A stretch of 64,000 bases of DNA from Marinimicrococcus sp033875255 (GTDB lineage Bacteria > Pseudomonadota > Alphaproteobacteria > Geminicoccales > Geminicoccaceae), in the NCBI GenBank assembly GCA_033875255.1, contig JAWZSN010000015.1, forward strand, positions 62,001-126,000, in the 5' to 3' direction. Shown here piece after piece: positions 44,759-54,989 of the stretch (the stretch's first letter is position 1; every line of letters begins with the position of its first letter). The notes beneath the pieces were generated by a model that saw only the letters and a program-made list of their open reading frames with translations, was not told where the DNA came from and made no database searches. The position numbers and the translations under genes are program-made.

Positions 44759-46089
44759 TGCGAAGCTCGTTTGTAAAGCCCGGCGGTTCGAAGCTCGGCA
44801 GCCTCAAGCTCGGGGGCGCTGCTCTCGCGGGCGCGCTTGTCGCCCTGAGCCTGTCGCCCAACACGCCGGTCGAGGCGCAGTCGGCCTCGGCCGAGACCTT
44901 CCGCGCGCTCAAGCTGTTCGGCGACGTCTTCGAGCGCGTCCAGGCCGAGTATGTCGAAGAGATCGGCGACCAGAAGCTGATCGAGTCGGCGATCAACGGC
45001 ATGTTGACCTCGCTGGACCCCCATTCGGGCTACCTCGATCCCGACCGCTACCGCGATATGCAGGTGCAGACCCGCGGCGAGTTCGGCGGGCTCGGCATCG
45101 AGGTCACCATGGAGAACGGGCTGGTCAAGGTCGTCTCGCCGATCGACGACACCCCGGCCCACCGCGCCGGCATGCAGGCCGGCGACCTGATCACCCACAT
45201 CGACGGCGAGGCAGTCACCGGCCTGACCCTCGGCGAGGCGGTCGAGCGGATGCGCGGGGCCGTCGACACCAAGATCGAGCTCAGGGTCCTGCGCAAGGGC
45301 CGCGAGGAGCCGCTGGAGGTGGCGATCAACCGGGCGATCATCAAGATTTCTCCGGTTCGCGCCCGGGTCGAGGGCGACATCGCCTATCTGCGGCTGACGA
45401 CCTTCAACGAGCAGACCGGCTCGGTCATGCAGGAGAAGCTCGAGGAGATCCAGGCGGAGCTCGGCGCCGGCATGCGCGGCGTGGTGCTCGATCTCCGCAA
45501 CAATCCCGGCGGCCTGCTCGACCAGGCGGTGGCGGTGAGCGACGCTTTCCTCGACCAGGGCGAGATCGTGTCGACCCGAGGCCGCCGCGCCGACAGCATC
45601 CAGCGCTACAACGCCCGGCCCGGCGACATCGCCGGCAAGCTGCCCATGGTCGTTCTCATCAATGGCGGCTCGGCCTCGGCCTCGGAGATCGTGGCGGGCG
45701 CCCTCCAGGACCATCGCCGGGCCATCGTCATGGGTACCCAGTCCTTCGGCAAGGGGTCCGTGCAGACCATCATGCCGATCGCCGGCCAGGGCGCCATCAG
45801 GCTCACGACGGCCCGCTACTACACGCCCTCGGGCACCTCGATCCAGGCCAAGGGAATCGTGCCCGACATCGAGGTCCACGAGGCGACGGTCGAGTTGCTC
45901 GACGACGCGCCGGGGCGCCGCGAGGCCGATCTGCGCAACCGCCTGACCAACGACCAGGCGCCCTCGGCCGAGAGCGAGGCGGGTGAGGAGGGCCAGACGG
46001 TGGATGCGCGCGACTATCAGCTTGCCCGGGCGCTCGACCTGCTGCGCGGTATCGCCCTGTACGAAAACCGCTCCAGCGCCGTCCGGTGA
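44758..46089 (+). CDS. ctpA: C-terminal processing serine peptidase (S41 family)
   Basis: A 443-residue periplasmic protease. The N-terminal hydrophobic segment (residues 18-34) is a signal or anchor. It has a PDZ domain (about residues 104-180, GLGIEVTMENGLVKVVSPID) and the S41 core. The catalytic dyad is S307 in INGGSASASEIVAGAL and K332 in QSFGKGSVQT. Also visible are LRNNPGGLLDQAV and ARYYTPSGTSIQ. CtpA-type proteases trim or degrade envelope proteins, including cell-wall hydrolases, which suits its coupling to envC. The ATG at 44758 overlaps the envC stop by 1 nt. It is followed by a GTG-started short ORF overlapping by 4 nt. Confidence 0.95.
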   Translation: MRSSFVKPGGSKLGSLKLGGAALAGALVALSLSPNTPVEAQSASAETFRALKLFGDVFERVQAEYVEEIGDQKLIESAINGMLTSLDPHSGYLDPDRYRDMQVQTRGEFGGLGIEVTMENGLVKVVSPIDDTPAHRAGMQAGDLITHIDGEAVTGLTLGEAVERMRGAVDTKIELRVLRKGREEPLEVAINRAIIKISPVRARVEGDIAYLRLTTFNEQTGSVMQEKLEEIQAELGAGMRGVVLDLRNNPGGLLDQAVAVSDAFLDQGEIVSTRGRRADSIQRYNARPGDIAGKLPMVVLINGGSASASEIVAGALQDHRRAIVMGTQSFGKGSVQTIMPIAGQGAIRLTTARYYTPSGTSIQAKGIVPDIEVHEATVELLDDAPGRREADLRNRLTNDQAPSAESEAGEEGQTVDARDYQLARALDLLRGIALYENRSSAVR

Positions 46090-46349
46090 GCGATCGCGGG
46101 CCCCGGCCGGCGGCAGGGCGCGCCTCGGCGCTGCGCCTTGCCGCGGCAGCGCTGCTGGGCGTTGTGGTGGCGCTCGCGGCGGCTGTGGCTTGGGACCTCG
46201 AAGGCGTGCTGCGCTACCGCCCGCACCGCCCGCATGAGATGCCCATTGCGGCGGCTGCTCCCAAGCAGGCTGTAGCCTCGACAGTGGCGGTAGCGCCCAT
46301 CGATCTCGGCGCGCCGCACCCGCAGCGGGCCACCCCGGCAGCACCCTGA
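46086..46349 (+). CDS. Short membrane-anchored ORF, possible truncated YibQ-like protein
   Basis: An 87-residue ORF starting at a GTG that overlaps the ctpA stop (GTGA), so it is translationally coupled. It has a basic n-region and one hydrophobic helix (about residues 15-37, ALRLAAAALLGVVVALAAAV), then a short Ala/Pro-rich tail. In related genomes this slot holds a divergent polysaccharide deacetylase (YibQ/DUF610), whose N-terminus likewise is a single anchor followed by a Pro/Ala linker. I therefore suspect this is the stump of that gene, cut by the insertion-sequence debris that follows. No catalytic domain remains. It could equally be an intact small protein. Confidence 0.5.
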   Translation: MSDRGPRPAAGRASALRLAAAALLGVVVALAAAVAWDLEGVLRYRPHRPHEMPIAAAAPKQAVASTVAVAPIDLGAPHPQRATPAAP

Positions 46350-46565
46350 CGCCTGCAAGGAGGATCGCCTGCCGCTCGGCAAGGGCATGTGCTGCGCAGC
46401 GGCGCGTGCCATCGATCGACGCCATCGCCCATAGCGGAGCATGCGTGGCGCCGCCACCGTGCCGTCACGGTGCCGGGTCCCGAGGCCCTGCACCCGATCA
46501 CTCTCCTGATCTGCGGACCGGCCTCTGATTCAAGCGTCGCCTCGAGCGACAAGAGGGGGTTGGCG

Positions 46566-47115
46566 ATGCAGGGGCTGCTCTGGCGGGACGACGCGGCGGG
46601 GGCGGTGATCGAGCCGCTGTTGCGCCCGGGCTGAAGCCGGCGCGACTGCTCAAAGGCCTACGGGCCCTGGACGACCGTCTCCAGCCGCTTCGACCGGCGA
46701 TCCCGGCGCGCCATCTGGCGGCGGCTGCTCGAGGTCCTGGTCGAGGCCGAGACGCTGGGTGGAAGCCTTGCCATCGACAGCTTCTATGTGCGGGCGCACC
46801 GCTCGGCGGGCGGGAGCAAGGGGGCAGAAAAAGAGGTGATCGGGATCTCGCGGGGCAGCCGGACCACGAAGGTCCACCTTGCCCCAGCTCTTGGCCCACG
46901 GACCTCCTCGGGCGGCCGCTCGCGCTCCGCCTGACGACCGGCAACACCGCCGACGTCCCCGTCAGCCAGCAAGCTCCTGGCCGCGGCCGGGCCCGCGAAC
47001 GCTGGCGCGTCGAGGCGGCAATCAAGCGGCTCAAGGACTCCCGCCGCGTCGCCACCCGCTACGACAAGCGGGCCGCCACCTTCCGGTCCGCCGTGGCCTT
47101 TGCGGCCGTCGCGCC
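46566..47115 (+). mobile_element. Degenerate IS5-family transposase remnant
   Basis: Three pieces of an IS5-type transposase can be read. The first, in the frame of 46566, is MQGLLWRDDAAGAVIEPLL and ends in a stop at 46634. The second, in the frame of 46654, has AYGPWTTVSSRFDRRSRRA and AIDSFYVRAHRSAGGSKG (first catalytic Asp region), then VIGISRGSRTTKVHLAPALG. The third, shifted frame has LALRLTTGNTADVPV and WRVEAAIKRLKDSRRVATRY with DKRAATF (catalytic Glu region). The central block with the second Asp and the N-terminal middle are deleted. Multiple frameshifts show it is inactive. I could not find terminal inverted repeats. Confidence 0.8.
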
Positions 47116-47329
47116 TTCTGCATCCGATCGGGCCCGCTTGCTGGGTGACGATTTCTCTGGAGAGCGCGCCGGGACCGGCGACTCACATTGGAAGCATCTA
47201 TCGAAGGCTCGCAACCAGAGCATCCCCGAGCAGCGGAAACAGGGAAGCAGGACTATGGCCGGCCGGCGGGCCTGCAGGAGCGCCACGCATAAGTTTCATT
47301 TCGGTTATTCTCGGGCCAGCCCGGCATTG

Positions 47330-47696
47330 CGCCGGCACTGCGTCGTCCAGCCGATCCGGGCCGACGCCGCCGCGCCCGGCTTCATCGTCGAGGCCGACGA
47401 GGCCTGGGTGCCGGAACGCCGCAAGGGGCCCCGCGCGTGGCGGCGGGCAGAGGCGGGAGCGGCCCACGCCCCGCGCACGGCGTGGCGGCTGTGCTGCCGA
47501 TCGCGCGGACAGGCGCCCATCCTGATCGCCGCCGATCGCCGCGCCGCGACGCCCGCGGCCGCCCTCGGCGTCGCCAACGAGGTGCAGCCGCTCCGCCGGC
47601 GAGCGCCACATGCAGAACACAGTCAGCCGCCACGACCGGCTCGAGACCTTCCTGCGCCGCTATCGCGCCGTCGCCTCCCGCTACCGCGACAGCTAG
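47330..47696 (+). mobile_element. Degenerate IS1595-family transposase remnant
   Basis: One frame reads FIVEADEAWVPERRKGPR, matching the IS1595 DDE motif region (VEADETFVLESFKG-type), then APILIAADRRAATPAAALG, equivalent to PVLVARDRGGAT. A different frame then reads HMQNTVSRHDRLETFLRRYR ending AVASRYRDS and a stop at 47696, equivalent to the HxNxVNxxHxRLKxW segment near the IS1595 C-terminus. The middle is deleted and at least one frameshift separates the parts. Non-functional. The 47116-47330 segment between this and the IS5 remnant shows nothing I can assign. Confidence 0.7.
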
Positions 47697-47934
47697 CTCG
47701 GGCGGCCTCACCTCGCCGCGCTCGGGCCTGAGCCGCCGCCTCCTGCCTTCTCCTTCGTCAACCCGTTCAGCCGGTATTCAGCTCTTCCGACGATCGGCGC
47801 CGCCGCATCGGCGTCGGGGCGCGGCTCGTCCACCCTCCGCGAGAATGACCCGGAAGGGACCAGATCGGAATGACCCTCGGCCGAACCGGCGCGGATCCGG
47901 AGGATGCGTGAAATCTTAAGCAGACGCAGGGCCG

Positions 47935-48268
47935 AAGGCCGGCAGCGATTGCGCGACCGCAATCACTTGATCTGCGGCAGCGGGCGATGGTGCTGCCCGC
48001 TGCGAGGGCCTCAAAGCGATCGGCGCCGCCCTCGAGGTGGCGCCGTCGACGGTGGCGACATGGAAGAAGCTGCGGCGGGAGGCCGGCGGGCTGGTGCCGG
48101 GCGCGCCGGATCCGTACCGGGGCCGGACCGATCCGCGGCGGCTGCTGTTCATCGAGGAGGCCTGGGGCCGAGACGACCGCCTGCATCGGCACCCTCCCTG
48201 GCAGCTTCACCGCCGGCGAATGTGCAAACCTTCTGACAAACGCCGGCTATGCTTCGAGCCAGGCTCAT
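47935..48268 (+). mobile_element. Degenerate IS630-family transposase remnant with internal deletion
   Basis: The N-terminal helix-turn-helix region is split over two frames: ARPQSLDLRQRAMVLPAA, then CEGLKAIGAALEVAPSTVAT with WKKLRREAGG. Further on DPRRLLFIEEAWG matches the xLVFIDETW catalytic block of IS630 (second Asp changed to Glu). About 30 nt later a different frame gives GSFTAGECANLLTNAGYASS, the C-terminal FTPxECANxFxNAGY signature. Nearly the whole catalytic domain is missing, joining the middle to the C-terminus. Clearly inactive. The 47697-47935 segment before it has no recognisable gene. Confidence 0.8.
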
Positions 48269-48269
48269 C

Positions 48270-48796
48270 CCGCTCCGACGAAGGGTGGGCAGGTGCCGGA
48301 AGCGTGGCGTCGGCGTCGTGGCCTGCCGACCAGGCGCCGCCGCCAACCCCGAGAGAGAAGAAGAACCGGCCGCGCGCAGCGCCTTGCGCGGCACCACCAG
48401 CGCAGCCCTGCGCCGCACGATGACGTCGTCGGCCGCGGCTGCAGCGTCGCTTGCGGCGCATGCGATGGCCGGCACACTGGCAGAAGGCGCTCCCCTGCGC
48501 CGAACGTGGGCGACCTCCTCGCCAACCGGCCGGCCGGCGGCGCGATGGCGGCCACAAAGCCAGCTTCTCGCGGCTGGCTGCCTCCTCGAGCATGATCGCG
48601 ATCATGCTCGAGGAGGCGACCAGGACTCGGGCCGCAGCCGCCGGCGACCCGCGAGCGCAACCCAAGAATGCATTCGCGGAGGTTGACGTGAGGCCACTTC
48701 GCATCGAGCATCGCGCGCCCAAAAGCCGCCGCGCCCAGGTCTCGCGTTCAGCGCGGCCTTTGCCGTGGCCGCCCGTCTTTTCCAGGAACATCGAGC
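48270..48796. other. Non-coding accessory segment before the glutamate dehydrogenase gene
   Basis: I find no convincing ORF here; the open frames on both strands are Arg/Ala/Pro-rich and lack homology I recognise. The segment contains a perfect 38-bp palindrome (48580-48617, annotated separately). The last 100 nt must hold the promoter of the downstream dehydrogenase; a TTGACG hexamer lies at 48683-48688 but no good -10 element follows it at 16-18 nt. It probably represents further mobile-element debris. Confidence 0.4.
48580..48617. repeat. Perfect 38-bp palindrome (19-bp arms, no loop)
   Basis: The left arm 48580-48598 (GCCTCCTCGAGCATGATCG) is followed at once by its exact reverse complement at 48599-48617. 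The symmetry stops sharply at 48579/48618. A palindrome of this length with no spacer is far beyond chance in 64 kb. In the setting of insertion-sequence debris it most likely marks two copies of the same element end lying head to head. A cruciform-forming or operator function is possible. Confidence 0.9.
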
Positions 48797-50062
48797 ATGA
48801 GCGACGACATCCTGCAGCGCGCGCTCGTCCGGCTGGACGAAGCAGCACGCCATCTCGACCTCGATCCCGACGTCCTGGAGAAGCTCAAATACCCGCGCGA
48901 GACCCTCAAGGTCCGGCTGATGATCCGCATGGACGACGGCTCGCGGAAGTCGTTCATGGCGTGGCGCTGCCGCTATGACGACACACGCGGCCCCACCAAG
49001 GGCGGGATCCGCTTCCATCCCGACGCCAGCATGGAGGAGGTCGAGACGCTCGCGTTCTGGATGACCTTCAAGTGCGCGGTGATGGAGCTGCCCTATGGCG
49101 GCGGCAAGGGCGCCGTGCGGGTCGACCCGCGGCAGCTCTCCAAGGCCGAGCTCGAGCGCCTCTCGCGCGCCTATGTCCAGGCCTTCGCCCGGACGATCGG
49201 CCCCGAGCGCGACATCCCCGCCCCCGACGTCTACACCAACGCCATGGTCATGGGCTGGATGTCGGACGAGTACAGCTCGATCGTCGGCCAGGCCGCGCCG
49301 GCGGTGATCACCGGCAAGCCTATCGCGCTGGGCGGCTCGCTCGGCCGCGACGATGCCACGGCCCGGGGCGGCTACTATCTGGTCAACCATCTGGCCGACG
49401 AGCTGGGCCTGCGCGGCTCGGCCTGGCGGGTTGCCGTCCAGGGCTTCGGCAATGCCGGCCAGCATATCGCCCGCCTGCTCGCCGCCGACGGCTGGACCAT
49501 CGTCGCGGTGAGCGACTCCCAGGGCGCGGTGCGCTGCGAGACCGGCCTCGACGTCGAGGCGCTCATCGCCGCCAAGGCCGCTGGCGGTTCGGTCGCCGAC
49601 GTCGCAGGCCGTGACGGTGTCGAGCTGATGGCGGCCGACGACCTGATCGCGGTGCCCTGCGACCTGCTCGTGCCGGCAGCGCTGGAGGACCAGATCCGCG
49701 GCGACAACGCCCATCGCGTCAAGGCGCGGGTGGTCCTCGAGCTCGCCAACGGCCCGCTCACCGCCGACGCCGACGCGATCTTGGAGAACCGCGGCGTGAT
49801 CGTCCTGCCCGACATCCTCGCCAATGCCGGCGGCGTCACCGTCTCCTATTTCGAGTGGGTGCAGAACCGGCAGGGCTATTACTGGACCCTGGCCGAGGTC
49901 CACGAGCGCCTGCGTGCCAGCATGGAGCGCGAGGGCCGGGCGATCTTCGAGACCTCCAGCGAGCGCAGTATCCCCATGCGCACCGCGGCCTATGTCCAGG
50001 CGCTCGGGCGTATCGCCAAGGCCATCGAGGCGCACGGCACGCAGTCCTTTTTCCTGAGCTGA
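48797..50062 (+). CDS. Glu/Leu/Phe/Val dehydrogenase (glutamate dehydrogenase type)
   Basis: A 421-residue oxidative-deamination enzyme of the ELFV family. The substrate-binding and catalytic residues include K68 (GPTKGGIRFHPDAS) and K104 (ELPYGGGKGAVRVDP). The Rossmann domain has VAVQGFGNAGQHIARLLAADG, and LELANGPLT and PDILANAGGVTVSYFEWVQN are typical of glutamate dehydrogenases. An acidic residue after the nucleotide-binding strand (VAVSDSQG) suggests NAD preference. It interconverts glutamate and 2-oxoglutarate plus ammonium. It lies just after the insertion-sequence graveyard and is intact. A leucine or other amino-acid preference cannot be excluded. Confidence 0.92.
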   Translation: MSDDILQRALVRLDEAARHLDLDPDVLEKLKYPRETLKVRLMIRMDDGSRKSFMAWRCRYDDTRGPTKGGIRFHPDASMEEVETLAFWMTFKCAVMELPYGGGKGAVRVDPRQLSKAELERLSRAYVQAFARTIGPERDIPAPDVYTNAMVMGWMSDEYSSIVGQAAPAVITGKPIALGGSLGRDDATARGGYYLVNHLADELGLRGSAWRVAVQGFGNAGQHIARLLAADGWTIVAVSDSQGAVRCETGLDVEALIAAKAAGGSVADVAGRDGVELMAADDLIAVPCDLLVPAALEDQIRGDNAHRVKARVVLELANGPLTADADAILENRGVIVLPDILANAGGVTVSYFEWVQNRQGYYWTLAEVHERLRASMEREGRAIFETSSERSIPMRTAAYVQALGRIAKAIEAHGTQSFFLS

Positions 50063-50247
50063 GGCCCGGCGTTCCCGAGCCGGGGGACCGGCTTTCCGGG
50101 CTAAGGCACGAGCCTGCCGCGGGGCCCTGCCCCGCCTCTCCGGCGACGCCAGCCGCCGCGGCGCGATGGTCCGCGGCGCGGCATGGCGGCAACCGCCGCC
50201 GCCGTGGTTAACTGGGCCGCGCGCCGCTCGCGCGCGGGAGGCGCCGG

Positions 50248-52062
50248 ATGCCGCAGAGCTTCGACTTCGCGAGCCCGCCCTTCGACCGCCTGCGTCCCGC
50301 CGAGAGGACGCGCGTCGAGGCCGCGGTCGACGTCGAGTTCTTCCGCGAGGGCGCGCTGGTGCTGCGCGCCGGCGCCCTGCCCGACTTCTACCATGTGATC
50401 ATCAAGGGCCTCGTGGAGGAGCGCGCCGGCTCGGAGCCGGTGGCCCTGCACGGGTCCGGCGACGGGTTCGACAGCGGCATCCTGCTGCATCAGGCCTGCC
50501 GCCACGACTTCCTCGTGCGCGAGGAGGCGATCTGCTGGCTGCTGCCGATCGAGGACCTCCTCGAGCTCACCGCCAACAACGCCGCCTTCGGCCTGTGGTT
50601 CTTCCAGAGCCTGTCGCAAAAGCTCGACAGCCTAGGCGAGCGCCAGGGGGCGCCGGCCTCGCTGGGCGCCATGACGATCCGGGTGCGCGACGCGGCACCG
50701 CGGCAGCCGCTGCATTTGCCGGCCGGCGCCAGCCTCGCCGCCGCCGCCGCCGCCATGGACGAGGGCGGGCGCCGCGCCGTGCTGGTCGAGGAGGCGGGCC
50801 GGCTGGGGATCGTTACCGACGTCGATCTCACCCGCGCCGTGCTGCGCCGCGGCCTGCCGCCGGAAACGTCGCTGGGACAGATCGCGCAGGCCGCGCCGGT
50901 GAGCGTCGAGAGCGACGATTTCCTGGCCGAGGCCGCCTGGCTCATGGCGCGCCGCGGCATCCGCCACCTGCTGGTGCGCGAGGACGGCGTGGTGACCGGC
51001 CTGCTGGACGCCGGCGAGCTCCTGGCGTCCCTGGCCACCCGCAGCGACGCGCTGCACGGCCGCATCGACAGCGCCGCGAGCGTCGCGGAGCTGGCCGAGG
51101 CGGCCGACGGGATCACCCAGCTGGTGCGCCAGCTGCATGGCACCGGCACCCGGCCGCGCATCCTGGCGGCCCTCTCCAGCGAGCTGCACCGCCGCCTCGT
51201 GGCGCGCCTCTTCGCCCTGCTGGCGCCCGCAGGCCTGGCCGAAGGGGCCGCTCTTTTGGTGATGGGCTCGGAAGGGCGCGGCGAGTTCCTGCTGCGCACC
51301 GACCAGGACAACGGCCTGATTCTCGCCGACGAGACCGGCCGCGCGGGGCTCGACGCGTTTTGCGGACGTTTTGCGGAGGCCATGGTAGCGGTGGGCTTTC
51401 CGCCCTGTCCCGGCGGTGTGATGCTGAGCAACCCGCTCTGGGTGCGGCCGCTCGCCGACTGGCGCCGCGAGTTCCGCCGCTGGGCCGCGGCCCCCGACGA
51501 GGCGGCGCTGATGAGCACTGCGATCTTTTGCGATGCCAGCCTCGCCGCCGGCCGCGACGATCTTCTGGAAGCGGCGCGCGACGAGCTTTTCGCGGCTCTC
51601 GACGGCAATGCCGCCTTTCATGCCCGCTTCGCCCGGGCGATCGACCTGTTCCAGCAGCCGGGCGGGCTCATGGCCCTGCTGCCGGGCAGCCGCGCCGGCC
51701 AGGAGCAGGGCCTCGACGTCAAGCGCGCCGGCCTGTTCCCGCTGATGCACGGCATCCGTGCCCTGGCGCTGGAGCAGAAGATCCGCGAGACCGGCACGGC
51801 GCGACGCATCCGCCGCCTGCAGGAGGCGGGCCTGCTCGACCGGGACGGTGCCGCCGAGCTCATCGACGCGTTCTGGTACCTGGCCGGCCTGCGTCTGGCG
51901 CTGCGTCTCGAGAAGATGCGCCTGCACCGTCCGCCCGACGATCTCGCGCGCCCCGATCTCATGGGCAAGCTCGAGCGGGACCTCCTCAAGGACTCGCTCG
52001 ACGCCGTGAAGCGGCTGCGCGAGTTGGTGCGCCATCACTTCCGCCTCGCCTGGCTCGGCTGA
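50248..52062 (+). CDS. cNMP-binding/CBS-domain DUF294 putative nucleotidyltransferase
   Basis: A 604-residue cytoplasmic protein. Domains in order: cyclic-nucleotide-binding-like (about residues 15-120, ALVLRAGALPDFYHVIIKGL), a CBS pair (about 145-265, RAVLVEEAGRLGIVTDVDLT), a DUF294 nucleotidyltransferase (about 335-440, VMGSEGRGEFLLRTDQDNGL with the GS...D-x-D motif) and a DUF294 C-terminal helical domain. It resembles GlnD-type uridylyltransferases in the catalytic part, so it may modify a protein under nucleotide control. The target is unknown. It precedes a DEDDh exonuclease by 6 nt, a conserved proteobacterial pair often found near acetate or symporter genes. Confidence 0.85.
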   Translation: MPQSFDFASPPFDRLRPAERTRVEAAVDVEFFREGALVLRAGALPDFYHVIIKGLVEERAGSEPVALHGSGDGFDSGILLHQACRHDFLVREEAICWLLPIEDLLELTANNAAFGLWFFQSLSQKLDSLGERQGAPASLGAMTIRVRDAAPRQPLHLPAGASLAAAAAAMDEGGRRAVLVEEAGRLGIVTDVDLTRAVLRRGLPPETSLGQIAQAAPVSVESDDFLAEAAWLMARRGIRHLLVREDGVVTGLLDAGELLASLATRSDALHGRIDSAASVAELAEAADGITQLVRQLHGTGTRPRILAALSSELHRRLVARLFALLAPAGLAEGAALLVMGSEGRGEFLLRTDQDNGLILADETGRAGLDAFCGRFAEAMVAVGFPPCPGGVMLSNPLWVRPLADWRREFRRWAAAPDEAALMSTAIFCDASLAAGRDDLLEAARDELFAALDGNAAFHARFARAIDLFQQPGGLMALLPGSRAGQEQGLDVKRAGLFPLMHGIRALALEQKIRETGTARRIRRLQEAGLLDRDGAAELIDAFWYLAGLRLALRLEKMRLHRPPDDLARPDLMGKLERDLLKDSLDAVKRLRELVRHHFRLAWLG

Positions 52063-52068
52063 CGGGCG

Positions 52069-52710
52069 ATGTGGCACGCGCTGCGCCGCCGCTGGCTCGC
52101 CCGCCGACTCAAGGATCCCGCCTTCGCCTTCCTGTTCGAGCCCTGGGACGGCGGCGAGCTCGTGTCGATCGACTGCGAGACCACCGGTCTCGATGCGCGG
52201 CGCTGCGAGCTTCTGTCGGTGGGAGCGGTACGGGTTGCCGGCGAGCGGATCCGCACCAGCGAGCGGCTCGAGCTGATGGTGCGGCCCGAGGGCGGCATCA
52301 CGGCGGAGCTGATCAAGGTGCACCATATCCGCCCGACCGACGTCGCCCGCGCCCTGCCGCCGGAGGAGGCGATGCGCCAGGTGCTGCGCTTCATCGGGCC
52401 TCGCCCCCTGCTGGGCTATTTCGTGGCCTTCGACGCCGCCGTGCTGGAGCGCTACGCCCGGCCGCTGCTCGGCTGCGGCCTTCCCAACCGGCGCGTCGAG
52501 GTCTCGCGGCTCTACTACGACTGGCGCTCGCGCCAGCTCCCCCAGGGAGCCAACATCGATCTCGGCTTCGAGACCATCCGGCGCACCCTCGACCTGCCGC
52601 CCCACGCCGCGCACGATGCCAGCGGCGATGCGCTCATGGCGGCAATGATGTATCTGCGGCTCAAGGGCAACTGGACACCTCCCGGTGGCAGCGGGAACCG
52701 GCCGTCGTGA
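52069..52710 (+). CDS. DEDDh-type 3'-5' exonuclease (DnaQ-like)
   Basis: A 213-residue RNase-H-fold exonuclease similar to the proofreading epsilon subunit. Exo I has D35 and E37 in VSIDCETTGLD. Exo II is LLGYFVAFDAAVLERYARP. Exo III has H and D in HAAHDASGDALMAA. It is too short and divergent to be the replicative DnaQ itself and belongs to the group regularly coupled with cNMP/CBS/DUF294 proteins, here 6 nt upstream. The substrate (DNA, RNA or dinucleotide) is not known. The short N-terminal helix (residues 1-20) is basic. Confidence 0.87.
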   Translation: MWHALRRRWLARRLKDPAFAFLFEPWDGGELVSIDCETTGLDARRCELLSVGAVRVAGERIRTSERLELMVRPEGGITAELIKVHHIRPTDVARALPPEEAMRQVLRFIGPRPLLGYFVAFDAAVLERYARPLLGCGLPNRRVEVSRLYYDWRSRQLPQGANIDLGFETIRRTLDLPPHAAHDASGDALMAAMMYLRLKGNWTPPGGSGNRPS

Positions 52711-52889
52711 ACCCGGCCGAGGGCCTGAGGCTGCGACCGGGTGCAGCAGACGACCGAAGCCGTACCCCGCCCTCCACCTTCGGTGGCATCGTGCGAGGGC
52801 AGCTTGCGTGATATGAGCAACATGGGCCGCCCGGACCCTCGTGGGGTGCGCACGGGCCGGCCGGCCTGAACGGGTTCGGGGAAGAGTGC

Positions 52890-54713
<1,824 letters not shown>

Positions 54714-54989
54714 GCGCGGCACCGCTGCCAGCGGCCGCGGTGCAATGCCCGTCGCCGGAGCTTTCGCCCTTCGCTAGACTGTCCTGCCACGATGGCGTCA
54801 TGCCGGACGGGGACCGGAACGGGCGATGCGGCTCTCGACCTTCTGCCGTTTCTTCCTGGCCGCGGTCGCGGCCCTCGCGACCGCAAGCCCGCTCGCTGGG
54901 CGGCCATGGGCGAGGTGCGACTGTTCCTCCTCGGGGGCGCGGCGCAGCGCCTTCTGTTCTCCTGTTCCGGCACCGCCCGCTGAGATGAC

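Noticed and set aside
46350..48796. Possible CRISPR array or toxin-antitoxin/defence island in the accessory segment
   Set aside because: No regularly spaced repeats and no toxin, nuclease or defence domain were seen; all recognisable pieces are transposase fragments.
48207..48848. A possible minus-strand gene in the palindrome region
   Set aside because: It is Arg/Ala/Cys-rich, runs across the palindrome and into the dehydrogenase start, and resembles nothing; it is treated as non-coding debris.
50166..52811. An 881-codon frame overlapping the DUF294 and exonuclease genes on the same strand
   Set aside because: It is the Arg/Ala/Gly-rich alternate frame of two genes with clear domain motifs.
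52711..52889. A glmS ribozyme upstream of glmS
   Set aside because: The glmS ribozyme is known mainly from Firmicutes-type genomes, and I see no matching core or pseudoknot segments in this 179-nt gap.
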